The notes under the pieces are model-generated. The model was given only the letters and a program-made list of their open reading frames with translations, ran no database searches and was not told where the DNA came from. This document shows positions 1 through 7,217 of a stretch of DNA of 28,851 bases, piece after piece. Numbering within the stretch: the stretch's first letter is position 1; each line of letters opens with the position of its first letter. The stretch covers positions 1 to 28,851 of the forward strand of contig JAKFER010000280.1 of assembly GCA_036675565.1 (NCBI GenBank), written 5' to 3'. The DNA is from JACCYQ01 sp036675565. GTDB taxonomy: Bacteria; Bacteroidota; Bacteroidia; Chitinophagales; Chitinophagaceae. A program made the position numbers and the translations under genes.

Positions 1-23
1 ATATTCAATGATTATCTGGTGTT

Positions 24-407
24 TTATCTGGTTACCGGTAATCCTGCTTCTTTCCAACTTTTAATTCCGCCGTCAAGATGAGCAACATTCTGATAGCCCA
101 TATCCTGCAGTGTTCTGGCTGCTAATGCAGATCTGCCACCAGACGCACAATGCAGGATGATTCTTTTATCTTTATCAAATTCAGGTTTATAGTAAGGAAG
201 TGAAGGGTCAGCATAAAATTCGATCATACCTCTTGGCGCATGTATCGAACTTTCAATTCTGCCATTTTGTATTCGTTCATCACTCTCTCTTATATCTACT
301 AATATGGTGTTACCGGTGGTCATTTCTTCCTTAACCTGTTCTGGTGTCAGATTTTCAATTTGTTCTTTGGCTTCCTTAACCAAATCAGTTGCAGATTTCT
401 GTATCAT
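24..407 (-). CDS. Single-domain rhodanese-like protein
   Basis: A 127-residue protein with one rhodanese domain filling nearly the whole length. Visible are the N-terminal CDC25-like motif (VDIRESDE, residues about 38-45), the active-site loop HCASGGRSA with Cys87 as the predicted persulfide-carrying cysteine, and the C-terminal YQNVAHLDGGIKSW motif typical of the fold. There is no signal peptide, so it is probably cytoplasmic. I chose the ATG at 405-407; an in-frame extension to 560 would add an unlikely 51-residue AT-rich leader. The family transfers sulfane sulfur to thiol or cyanide acceptors, and the real substrate cannot be read from sequence. It lies 372 bp downstream of the copper receptor gene on the same strand, so it may be transcribed separately. 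A role in thiol repair under copper stress would be speculation. Confidence 0.88.
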   Translation of the reverse strand: MIQKSATDLVKEAKEQIENLTPEQVKEEMTTGNTILVDIRESDERIQNGRIESSIHAPRGMIEFYADPSLPYYKPEFDKDKRIILHCASGGRSALAARTLQDMGYQNVAHLDGGIKSWKEAGLPVTR

Positions 408-779
408 AGTGTTTTTTATTCTAAAGCTAAAATTTATTTTTAAAATTTTATTTACCCTAAAAAAAAATTGCAGGCAAATTATCCAAAGAAAATTCAAGCA
501 CTTGCAGACCTTCATTGAAGTCATTATTGTTTTTTTTATAGTTGATGATATCAATGTCATTAAAGTAAACCAAAGGATAATGAAAACTGTAAGTTTTATA
601 ATAGTCTTTTAATTTTCATTCTATGTTTACTAATTATGTTGGTGCTATAGTAATTTAAACCATTGAATGCATAATTATATCCTTCCTGGTATATTTAATT
701 ATTGATACTGGTAGTATACCAATTTGAAAGTCTGTTAATAGCACTATGAGCCAACTCCCCGCTTAAAATACTTTTTCAT
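408..779. other. Intergenic gap, very AT-rich
   Basis: About 370 bp between the rhodanese start and the TonB receptor stop. The DNA is strongly AT-rich with homopolymeric A and T runs. It must hold the rhodanese promoter if that gene is not read through from upstream. The best -7-like match on the minus strand is TAGCTTTA near the start codon, but no -33 partner is convincing. I see no RNA gene, repeat or credible small ORF here. Confidence 0.5.
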
Positions 780-2789
780 TTAAAAAGCAAAACCTAATTG
801 CAAATACAGATTTCTTCCGGGCCGGGCAATATTACCCCAGTCAAGATGTTCCCTGTAATGCACATCAAAAATATTTTCTATTCCTGCATTCAATTGGCAG
901 TCCAGGTTTTTTACTTTTTGTTTATAACCAGCCCTGAAATGATATAATGCAAATGAACCCGTGGCCTTTTCGTCCGCCACTTTACTTACGCGGTTTTGCG
1001 TTGCTGCAAATTCGGCTTCACCCTGCAACCATAAGTTACCAAAGAATTGCCTTAGGGTACTGATGTTCCGTAAAGGAGTGATCATAGGTAACGGCTTACC
1101 CAGATCATCATTTCCAAATGCGTATTTCACCGTAGTAACAAATTGTGTTTTGGTTGATGGTTCATAAACTAAACTTGCCTCTGCCCCAGCTAAAACAGCA
1201 TGATCAATATTAGCATATTGTTTTACACCCTTTGCACCAATAGTCATAGCACTGAAATCAGGTGTTAACCTGCCAATGATATAATTTTTAACCCTGGAAA
1301 CATAAGCAGTAGCCTGGGCTTTCCATTTTTGTTGTTGATATGACAGTGTTAAATCGGTAAGCATTCCTGTTTCCTGTTCCAGGGTTGGTTTGCCGATATA
1401 ATCATAACCATCAAACTGGTTGAACAAATAAAAACCGAACAATTCACTGGCTGATGGCGACCTGCCATTTATCCCAACTGATAACGCAGCCTTCAGTTTA
1501 CCGATCAAACGCCTGCTTACCTGCATCGAAATGGATGGTATATAAAAATGATTGTTATCATCGGTATAATTAAAGACAGCTAACTGATCTTTTCCCATTT
1601 GACTGGTAAGTGAATAAGCAGAAATATCAGTTCTTGCATTTAGTATTAATTGCGTGATGCTATCTATGCGCATGGCATATTGTGCGGCAACCCCTGATTG
1701 TACCTGCCGGTTATCAGGCCAGGTTAACATATACATGGGCGACTGCCCCGGTTGATGCATGGTCATGGATGCTTTTAATGTAGTTGCGGATGCATCGGCA
1801 CGCAATGATAATTTTCCGCGGCGAGCTTTTTTTGTGCCTTCTGCATAAAAACCTGTTGTTATGCTTTCTCCAGGCATATCCATATGAATAGTTACATTGG
1901 GCCGGTCAGTATCATCCATAAAATGTTTGATCTTATTGGCATACAATTTAGCTTCCAGTTTCTCCCAACGGGCAGATGGATCTTCTTTTATCACACTAAC
2001 CGCCCCGATACGTGCATTAGCATAGCCCACATCCATAGGCAATGCGGCATAACCCATATTCCATCCATCATCGGCAAGTAAATCTATTTTAAGGTATGAC
2101 CTGTCACTGAGTACCAGCTTTCCATTTATGGAATAATTGACCTTTTCATATTGCGAAAAAGAAACTGTTTTACCAGAACCATCGCGGTAATCTCCGGATT
2201 TACGGTAAGTACCCGATGCTCTTAATCCCCACCGGGAACCGGCATAATCAACACTTAATGATTGATAAAAAGTATTCGCAGCTGAGTGAAAGCCGCTGTT
2301 TACGGCACCATTCAATACCGGTTGTTCATGACAGTTAGCTTCTGCCAGTTTCATATTTATATTGCCACCGATCGAAGAGCCATTTAAAAAATCACGACCA
2401 CCTGTATTGACTTCTATACTGTTCAAATTGATTGGCTCTATATAAATAGATGCTGGATCCATTTTATCGGTACAGGCCCCATGAATGCGCATACCATCAA
2501 TCAATAAATTTACCTGGCTGCTGTTAAAAGAACGAATCGTTGGCTCCATTCCATAACTACCCCGGCGTACCAATGAAAGCTCTGGAAAACGACCAAGAAT
2601 ATCTTCGGTAGTAGCTGCCTTGTTGGTACTAAAAAAATTATAAAGGTTTTGCTGTTGGTTTTTTTGTTTTGCTGAAACCGCAACCTCCTGTAAAACGACC
2701 GTTCTAATGGAATCATCTTGGGTGACCACTTGTCCTGCTGTCATCACAGAGCAGGATAAAAGGATCAATAGTAATCGAATTATTTTCAT
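780..2789 (-). CDS. TonB-dependent outer-membrane copper receptor, OprC/NosA-like
   Basis: An outer-membrane TonB-dependent receptor: signal peptide (MKIIRLLLILLSCSVMTAG), TonB-box-like segment, plug domain, then a beta-barrel ending in aromatic Phe. The plug carries IHGACTDKMDP, giving CxxxM (Cys codon 2472-2474, Met 2460-2462). The barrel carries KHFMDD, giving HxM (1917-1925). The known OprC copper site is CxxxM plus HxM; the Cys-to-His spacing here is 183 residues against 180 in OprC, as I recall its numbering. Hence predicted uptake or binding of copper ions. I start at the internal ATG (2787-2789) because it begins directly at the signal peptide; the alternative ATG at 2844-2846 adds 19 polar residues and lies 6 nt after the preceding stop. 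It follows a FixH/YtkA-like lipoprotein and is probably co-transcribed with it. Confidence 0.87.
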   Translation of the reverse strand: MKIIRLLLILLSCSVMTAGQVVTQDDSIRTVVLQEVAVSAKQKNQQQNLYNFFSTNKAATTEDILGRFPELSLVRRGSYGMEPTIRSFNSSQVNLLIDGMRIHGACTDKMDPASIYIEPINLNSIEVNTGGRDFLNGSSIGGNINMKLAEANCHEQPVLNGAVNSGFHSAANTFYQSLSVDYAGSRWGLRASGTYRKSGDYRDGSGKTVSFSQYEKVNYSINGKLVLSDRSYLKIDLLADDGWNMGYAALPMDVGYANARIGAVSVIKEDPSARWEKLEAKLYANKIKHFMDDTDRPNVTIHMDMPGESITTGFYAEGTKKARRGKLSLRADASATTLKASMTMHQPGQSPMYMLTWPDNRQVQSGVAAQYAMRIDSITQLILNARTDISAYSLTSQMGKDQLAVFNYTDDNNHFYIPSISMQVSRRLIGKLKAALSVGINGRSPSASELFGFYLFNQFDGYDYIGKPTLEQETGMLTDLTLSYQQQKWKAQATAYVSRVKNYIIGRLTPDFSAMTIGAKGVKQYANIDHAVLAGAEASLVYEPSTKTQFVTTVKYAFGNDDLGKPLPMITPLRNISTLRQFFGNLWLQGEAEFAATQNRVSKVADEKATGSFALYHFRAGYKQKVKNLDCQLNAGIENIFDVHYREHLDWGNIARPGRNLYLQLGFAF

Positions 2790-2852
2790 GAATGCTGAAT
2801 TATGGGAATACAATAAATAATCCTTTAACTGATTATTTGATTTCATTCCTTT

Positions 2853-3650
2853 TTAAAAATTAAGTTCAAAGTAAGTGCTGGAATCTGCAACAGCGGTCCC
2901 TGCATTAAAATCAAGATTCAGGTACCACAAACCCGTCATTGTAAAATTCACTTTGCCCTTGTAATGTCCTTTTGTAGTATGTATTGGATCAATGTTGTTT
3001 GGAGATCCGTGGCCCATTGTCGGCATTTCAGGTGTAAGTGAAATAGCCAGGCTGCTGTCAGCAGGAAAATCCATCATACTCTTTGATTTGTAAACAGCTA
3101 ATTCCAAATCATTCACACCCACTTTAGGATCATCCGGTTGTATGAGGGCTACAAAGAATTTTGAATTATCAGCTTTGGACACAAAAGATTTTAAACGGCT
3201 TTTGGCAGATTCCAAAACAGTCACGGGCAAACTGGTTTTCCCTTGTTTTCCCTCATACTGCACATTAACGTCAACCGTCCAGGTACCCATAGAACCGGAA
3301 GGCATTGTAAATACAATGGCAGAAGTGAACAGTTTATTTTTAGCGGTGGTGCCTTGGTTTTCAACCGGAGCAGAATGCTTTTTGGTCACCATATCCATTA
3401 CTGGAAATATAGTTACCATGGCGTTTTCAATGGGTTGTTTTGAAACGGAGTCAAATAGTGCTATATAAATGGTATTATACCCGGTAGTTAATCCTTGTTT
3501 TGCAAATAACTCCACTTTGACAGCCGCGCCGGTTACATAACCTTCAACTATTTTTTGATACGGTAAAGGCTGTTCGCTCTCTATGTTGCTTTTGGTACAA
3601 CTTGTAACACCTATGAATAAAAATAAAAGAAAAGAAAAATACTTTTTCAT
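2853..3650 (-). CDS. Lipoprotein with two FixH/YtkA-like domains
   Basis: A 265-residue predicted lipoprotein (lipobox around VTSC at residue 18). The mature part looks like two immunoglobulin-like FixH/YtkA-type domains in tandem: roughly residues 40-150, with IENAMVTIFPVMDM and a His soon after, and residues 165-265, with LTPEMPTMGHGSPNN followed by KGHYKGKVNFTMTGLWYLNL. The MPTMGHG stretch, with adjacent Met and His, is the recognisable part of the second domain and could hold a copper ion. It ends just upstream of the OprC-like receptor gene, and such lipoproteins commonly sit beside copper receptors in Bacteroidota. Likely role: periplasmic or outer-membrane copper-binding partner of that receptor (inference). 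The ATG at 3648-3650 directly precedes the signal peptide. Confidence 0.78.
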   Translation of the reverse strand: MKKYFSFLLFLFIGVTSCTKSNIESEQPLPYQKIVEGYVTGAAVKVELFAKQGLTTGYNTIYIALFDSVSKQPIENAMVTIFPVMDMVTKKHSAPVENQGTTAKNKLFTSAIVFTMPSGSMGTWTVDVNVQYEGKQGKTSLPVTVLESAKSRLKSFVSKADNSKFFVALIQPDDPKVGVNDLELAVYKSKSMMDFPADSSLAISLTPEMPTMGHGSPNNIDPIHTTKGHYKGKVNFTMTGLWYLNLDFNAGTAVADSSTYFELNF

Positions 3651-3801
3651 GTTTGTATTGATTTGCTTTTAGAATGAATGTTGTAATGCAATCTTCATTT
3701 TCAGTCGGGGACAATAAATTGCCCACATCATGAATCATGAAGTATATGCCAATGATTGTCTTACATTGAAAGACAGGTGAGTAGAAAATTGAAGGGAACA
3801 T

Positions 3802-4170
3802 TCAAACGCCGGGTGGGCGGAAGCAATTCTTGCTAAAAAGGAAGGAATATTTTTCAGATCTATAAAATGGAAAATCAGTTTCGGTTGTAAAATTGGTATG
3901 CGAAATTGCGGAGAGTATGGAAGGAATATAAACCAAAGATTCAATGCCCTTCAATGTTGTCTTTTCTTTGCTTTCTTTTTCCTCCTTCTCTTTCAGTTGT
4001 TTATTAAGATAACATTTACCCTTACATTGTAATTGAGGTTTTTCTTTGTTTTCACAAAACACGGCTGCAAAAAAATCCTGGTTGGTATAATAATAAGCAT
4101 AATAAGCCAAAGGGTAAAATGACTGCAGTCCCATAATTAAAACTAATATAGCCGACCAACACTGTTTCAT
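3802..4170 (-). CDS. Small Cys-rich secreted or membrane protein, unknown function
   Basis: A 122-residue protein starting at ATG 4168-4170. An upstream in-frame GTG at 4174-4176 adds two residues. The N-terminus is hydrophobic (residues 1-25, tyrosine-rich at its end), so it is a signal peptide or one membrane segment. Then comes the Cys cluster FCEN...LQCKGKCYLNKQL, followed by a Lys/Glu-rich charged stretch (about residues 55-70) and a C-terminus ending FRPPGV. Short proteins of this layout occur next to copper or FixH-like genes in Bacteroidota, but I know no assigned function. The CxxxC pair could bind metal or form a disulfide. It is the first gene of the second half of the island after a 220-bp gap, and a -7-like box lies 7 nt before its start. 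Confidence 0.7.
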   Translation of the reverse strand: MKQCWSAILVLIMGLQSFYPLAYYAYYYTNQDFFAAVFCENKEKPQLQCKGKCYLNKQLKEKEEKESKEKTTLKGIESLVYIPSILSAISHTNFTTETDFPFYRSEKYSFLFSKNCFRPPGV

Positions 4171-4177
4171 AACCACA

Positions 4178-4185
4178 CAAAATTA
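4178..4185 (-). promoter_or_regulatory. Candidate Bacteroidota -7 box (TAATTTTG)
   Basis: On the minus strand this matches the Bacteroidota consensus TAnnTTTG exactly. It ends 7 nt before the ATG of the small Cys-rich gene. No TTG lies at the usual 19-21 nt upstream; one occurs at 12 nt. If used, transcription would begin at or within a few bases of the start codon, giving a leaderless or nearly leaderless mRNA. Confidence 0.35.
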
Positions 4186-4205
4186 GCTCCCGGGATACAA
4201 CTTAG

Positions 4206-4221
4206 TATGATTAATATCATA
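4206..4221. promoter_or_regulatory. Inverted repeat TATGAT-N4-ATCATA, possible operator
   Basis: A 6-bp perfect inverted repeat with a 4-bp spacer, 36-51 bp upstream of the small Cys-rich gene, overlapping the region where a regulator would sit relative to the candidate -7 box. A second short pair (CATA/TATG) overlaps it. The AT-rich composition makes chance occurrence quite possible. Confidence 0.2.
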
Positions 4222-4392
4222 TAATTGTATGACTAATAATATACCAGGTTCAATATACACGTCTCAACTGGAAGAGAAAGATTATCGGATTGTTTTTAAT
4301 TTTTTCCATTTATTAAAAACGGGGATATAGGGTAACCAGAAAGTATTTGCAAACATGTTACTACAAATTTAAACGTAAGAAGAAGGGCAAGC

Positions 4393-6558
4393 CTATTTCT
4401 TATTCAACCGCAAAAATCCTGCATTGATTGCAACGATGATAGTACTCAGGCTCATTAACACGGCGCCCATCGCTGGGCTCAATACAAATCGGGGATATAA
4501 AATTCCTGCGGCAAGCGGAATGGCGATCACGTTATATCCAACGGCCCACCAAAGATTCTGGATCATTTTTTTGTAAGTGGCCCGGCCAAATGCAATCATG
4601 TTAGCTACATCTTTGGGATCGCTGTTCACCAGAATAATATCCGCGGTTTCAGCGGCTACATCGGTACCGGAACCTACGGCAATTCCCACATCGGCTTGTG
4701 CCAGTGCAGGTGCATCATTCACGCCATCACCAGTCATCGCTACCACTTCTCCTTTATCCTGGAACGATTTTACTTTTTCCAACTTTTCGTGTGGTAATAC
4801 GTTGGCTAAATATCCATCCATTTTCAGCTTACCCGAAACAGCAGCCGCAATTTTTTCATTATCGCCTGTTAAAAGAAAAGATTTGATGTTCATCTCTTTT
4901 AAATCTGCAATAGCATCCACAGCGGTTTCCCTGATGCTGTCGGCAAAACTGATGATGCCAACCGGTTCATCATCGATCATTACAAAATTGACCGTTTCGG
5001 TTTGCTGGTCAATGTCAGCTGGAATGGCCGGAACATCTTTCTGATCATTGGAGAAATAATTGGGACCTGCAGCCACAACCTTTTTTCCCTTAACCATACC
5101 CGTTACACCGATCCCCTGCTTGTAACTAAAACTGGTGGAAGGCCAAAGTTGCAGTTTTTTTTCTGCAAGTTTTTGCATGATTCCCCTTGCAATATAGTGT
5201 TCCGAATTTTGCTGAACGGCTGCAACAAACTGCAGAATTTCATCTTCACTGTACGAATTATTTAGTGATACAACTTTTTGTATTTCATGCGAACCCATGG
5301 TGAGAGTTCCTGTTTTATCAAAAATGATCGTGGTGAGTTTGCGGGCATTTTCAAACGCCGTCCGATTGCGGATCAATAAACCATTCACTGCCGCTTTCGT
5401 AGTGGAAATGGCAACCACAAGCGGTATAGCCACACCCAATGCATGCGGACAGGCAGTGACCATCACCGTTACCAGCCTTTCCAGGGAAAAAGCAAGATCG
5501 CCATCCTTACTGTACCAGAAAATAAATGTGATCAGCCCGACGATGATCGAAATATAGGTTAGCCATTTGGCCACCTTGTCCGCCAGGTTTTGTGTATTGG
5601 ATTTGGACGCCTGTGCCGATTCAACCATCCTGATCACTTTATCGAGGTAACTGTCTTTTCCTGTCCCCGTAACCTGGATTTTTAAGAAGCCGTTTTCATT
5701 CACCGAACCGGCAATCACCTTATCATCCTTTTGTTTTTTTACCGGTACACTTTCACCGGTGAGCATGCTTTCATTTACAAATGAATCACCATCCATTACC
5801 AATCCATCCGCCGGAATTTTTTCTCCCGGCTTGATCAAAACAATATCCTTATTCTGCAAATCTTTTAACGGGATATCGGTCATTGCACCATTCTTTTCGA
5901 CATGCACGGTGGCAGGCAACAAAGCAACAAGCGATTGCAAAGCTTTTGATGCAGCCATTTCGGAACGCATCTCCAACCAGTGACCCAGTAACATAATATC
6001 AATCAGCGTGGCCAGTTCCCAAAAGAAATCCATTCCCGGCAATCCAAATACAACTGCCACACTATATACAAATGCAACGGTAATGGCCAGGGCCACCAAT
6101 GTCATCATGCCAATGGCTTTATCCCGGATCTCGCTAACCTTTCCTTTGAGAAAAGGCATACCACCATAGAAATAAATAAAAGCACTCAATCCTAATAAAA
6201 CAAACTGATCACCGGGAAAATCAAAATCAATTCCCAGCCAGTGCTGGATCATGGGTGATAACAACAAAACCGGGATGGTAACAATGATGCAGATCCAGAA
6301 TCTTTTTAAAAAATCATGTGTATGATGACCTTTATGTTTATCATGCCCGCTATGTACTGCATGATCGGTATGGTCAGCATGCATGTTTTCATGATCGGCA
6401 TGGTCAACATGATCTGGAACTTTATTCTTTACAACTGGCACCAGTTTCATTCCGCATTTGGGGCAGTTACCCGGAGCCGGTTTTATTACCTCCGGGTGCA
6501 TAGGGCAGGTATAATCCTTGTTACTGTTACCTGCTTGTTCATGATGGGAATGATCCAT
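4393..6558 (-). CDS. copB: P1B-type copper/silver-exporting ATPase, CopB class (CPH)
   Basis: A 721-residue inner-membrane P-type ATPase. The N-terminus has a heavy-metal-binding motif (YTCPMHPEV...GNCPKCGMKLVP, residues 16-42) and then a His/Asp-rich tail (about 48-82) before the first membrane helix. The membrane metal site is TACPHALG (Cys370-Pro371-His372), the CPH of the CopB (P1B-3) class rather than the CPC of CopA. The phosphorylated aspartate is D414 in DKTGTLT; the MTGESVP and MTGDGVNDAP motifs are intact. YNVIAIPLAAG and MSLSTIIVAINA near the C-terminus fit the class. It should pump copper (Cu2+ or Cu+) or silver out of the cytosol, feeding the adjacent Cus-like exporter. It follows the DUF3347 gene by 74 nt, and a stem-loop lies between the two. 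Confidence 0.93.
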   Translation of the reverse strand: MDHSHHEQAGNSNKDYTCPMHPEVIKPAPGNCPKCGMKLVPVVKNKVPDHVDHADHENMHADHTDHAVHSGHDKHKGHHTHDFLKRFWICIIVTIPVLLLSPMIQHWLGIDFDFPGDQFVLLGLSAFIYFYGGMPFLKGKVSEIRDKAIGMMTLVALAITVAFVYSVAVVFGLPGMDFFWELATLIDIMLLGHWLEMRSEMAASKALQSLVALLPATVHVEKNGAMTDIPLKDLQNKDIVLIKPGEKIPADGLVMDGDSFVNESMLTGESVPVKKQKDDKVIAGSVNENGFLKIQVTGTGKDSYLDKVIRMVESAQASKSNTQNLADKVAKWLTYISIIVGLITFIFWYSKDGDLAFSLERLVTVMVTACPHALGVAIPLVVAISTTKAAVNGLLIRNRTAFENARKLTTIIFDKTGTLTMGSHEIQKVVSLNNSYSEDEILQFVAAVQQNSEHYIARGIMQKLAEKKLQLWPSTSFSYKQGIGVTGMVKGKKVVAAGPNYFSNDQKDVPAIPADIDQQTETVNFVMIDDEPVGIISFADSIRETAVDAIADLKEMNIKSFLLTGDNEKIAAAVSGKLKMDGYLANVLPHEKLEKVKSFQDKGEVVAMTGDGVNDAPALAQADVGIAVGSGTDVAAETADIILVNSDPKDVANMIAFGRATYKKMIQNLWWAVGYNVIAIPLAAGILYPRFVLSPAMGAVLMSLSTIIVAINAGFLRLNKK

Positions 6559-6577
6559 GGCGCTGTTTTTTATTAAT

Positions 6578-6624
6578 CCTGCGAGTGCTCCCTGTGCACA
6601 TGGCTAAGCAGAGACACTCGCAGG
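6578..6624 (-). promoter_or_regulatory. Perfect 10-bp stem-loop between DUF3347 and copB
   Basis: CCTGCGAGTG at 6578-6587 pairs perfectly with CACTCGCAGG at 6615-6624, enclosing a 27-nt loop that itself contains the palindrome GTGCAC. It is GC-rich against an AT-rich background. In the mRNA it sits between the DUF3347 stop and the copB ATG, about 20 nt before the latter, and no T run follows it, so an intrinsic terminator is unlikely. Plausible roles are a processing or stability element, or a control on copB expression. Confidence 0.5.
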
Positions 6625-6632
6625 GTAAGCCA

Positions 6633-7190
6633 TTACTGAATTGTTTCTTTCACTTCACCACAGTTCAACATCTTGTCGCCGAAATAAGGATTGCGGATCT
6701 CTTTGGAAGAGCTAATCCACGATGCACCTTTGTCATTAAAAGCCATCGGGCAATACTGCACATAAACTTCACCGTTAGTTAACCCGTCTTTCTTCAACAG
6801 GTTGATCATGGCATTGCTCATATCCTCGTAATATTTTCGCTGCACCTCTAAATCATTGACTGTAGTGATCTTTGACGCGGATGCTGCAATGGCTTCTGCA
6901 CCGCTCACTTCTTTGGCGCCGGCTTCAATGGCATTGGCGGCAATCTTTGCTTCACCCATATCACTGTTGGTGAGGGCGGTGGTCAGGTGCACATAATGCT
7001 GGTAAACGGCATTCATTTTTTCGTCTTTCAAAACAGGACTGGTGCTGGCTGTTGCCTGGGTCGCTTCTGTTTTCGCATGGTCATGACCGTCATGTTCACC
7101 CATTGCACCTTTTGTTGTCGTATCGTCACCACAGGCGGTTAAAAGAATTACTGCTGTTACCGGTACCATCCTTTTGATCAAATGTTTCAT
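6633..7190 (-). CDS. DUF3347-type lipoprotein, putative copper-binding
   Basis: A 185-residue lipoprotein (lipobox LLTAC, Cys20). After a short HDGHDHA His-rich spacer the mature part matches the DUF3347 family: a helical segment (about residues 55-135), then the conserved C-terminal signature VQYCPMAF...GASWISS...IRNPYFGDKMLNCGEV, holding two cysteines and several methionines likely to bind Cu(I). DUF3347 domains occur alone or fused to CusB-like adaptors, which fits its place between the adaptor and ATPase genes. Likely role: periplasmic copper handover between ATPase and RND complex (inference). The start ATG is unambiguous; the gap to the upstream adaptor gene is 27 nt. Confidence 0.87.
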   Translation of the reverse strand: MKHLIKRMVPVTAVILLTACGDDTTTKGAMGEHDGHDHAKTEATQATASTSPVLKDEKMNAVYQHYVHLTTALTNSDMGEAKIAANAIEAGAKEVSGAEAIAASASKITTVNDLEVQRKYYEDMSNAMINLLKKDGLTNGEVYVQYCPMAFNDKGASWISSSKEIRNPYFGDKMLNCGEVKETIQ

Positions 7191-7217
7191 TGTTTATTGT
7201 TTTTGTTTTAAAATATT

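Larger units (their letters stand above)
4171..4392. other. Intergenic gap with candidate promoter and palindromes
   Basis: About 220 bp separating the CopB-type ATPase gene from the small Cys-rich gene. It contains a TAnnTTTG match on the minus strand (4178-4185) and an inverted repeat TATGAT-TAAT-ATCATA (4206-4221) beside an overlapping CATA...TATG pair. No strong stem-loop terminator with a T run was found after the ATPase stop, so transcription could continue across the gap. No ORF here is credible. Confidence 0.45.

Noticed and set aside
24..560. Longer rhodanese with a 51-residue N-terminal extension
   Set aside because: The extension is encoded by AT-rich intergenic DNA and the domain begins properly at the ATG at 405-407.
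304..612. Plus-strand open frame of 102 codons over the rhodanese start
   Set aside because: Half of it is antisense to the rhodanese gene and the rest is AT-rich intergenic DNA; the translation is low-complexity Ile/Phe/Lys.
4577..5983. Several plus-strand open frames inside the ATPase gene
   Set aside because: They are antisense shadows of a clearly conserved coding sequence and show no protein-like features.
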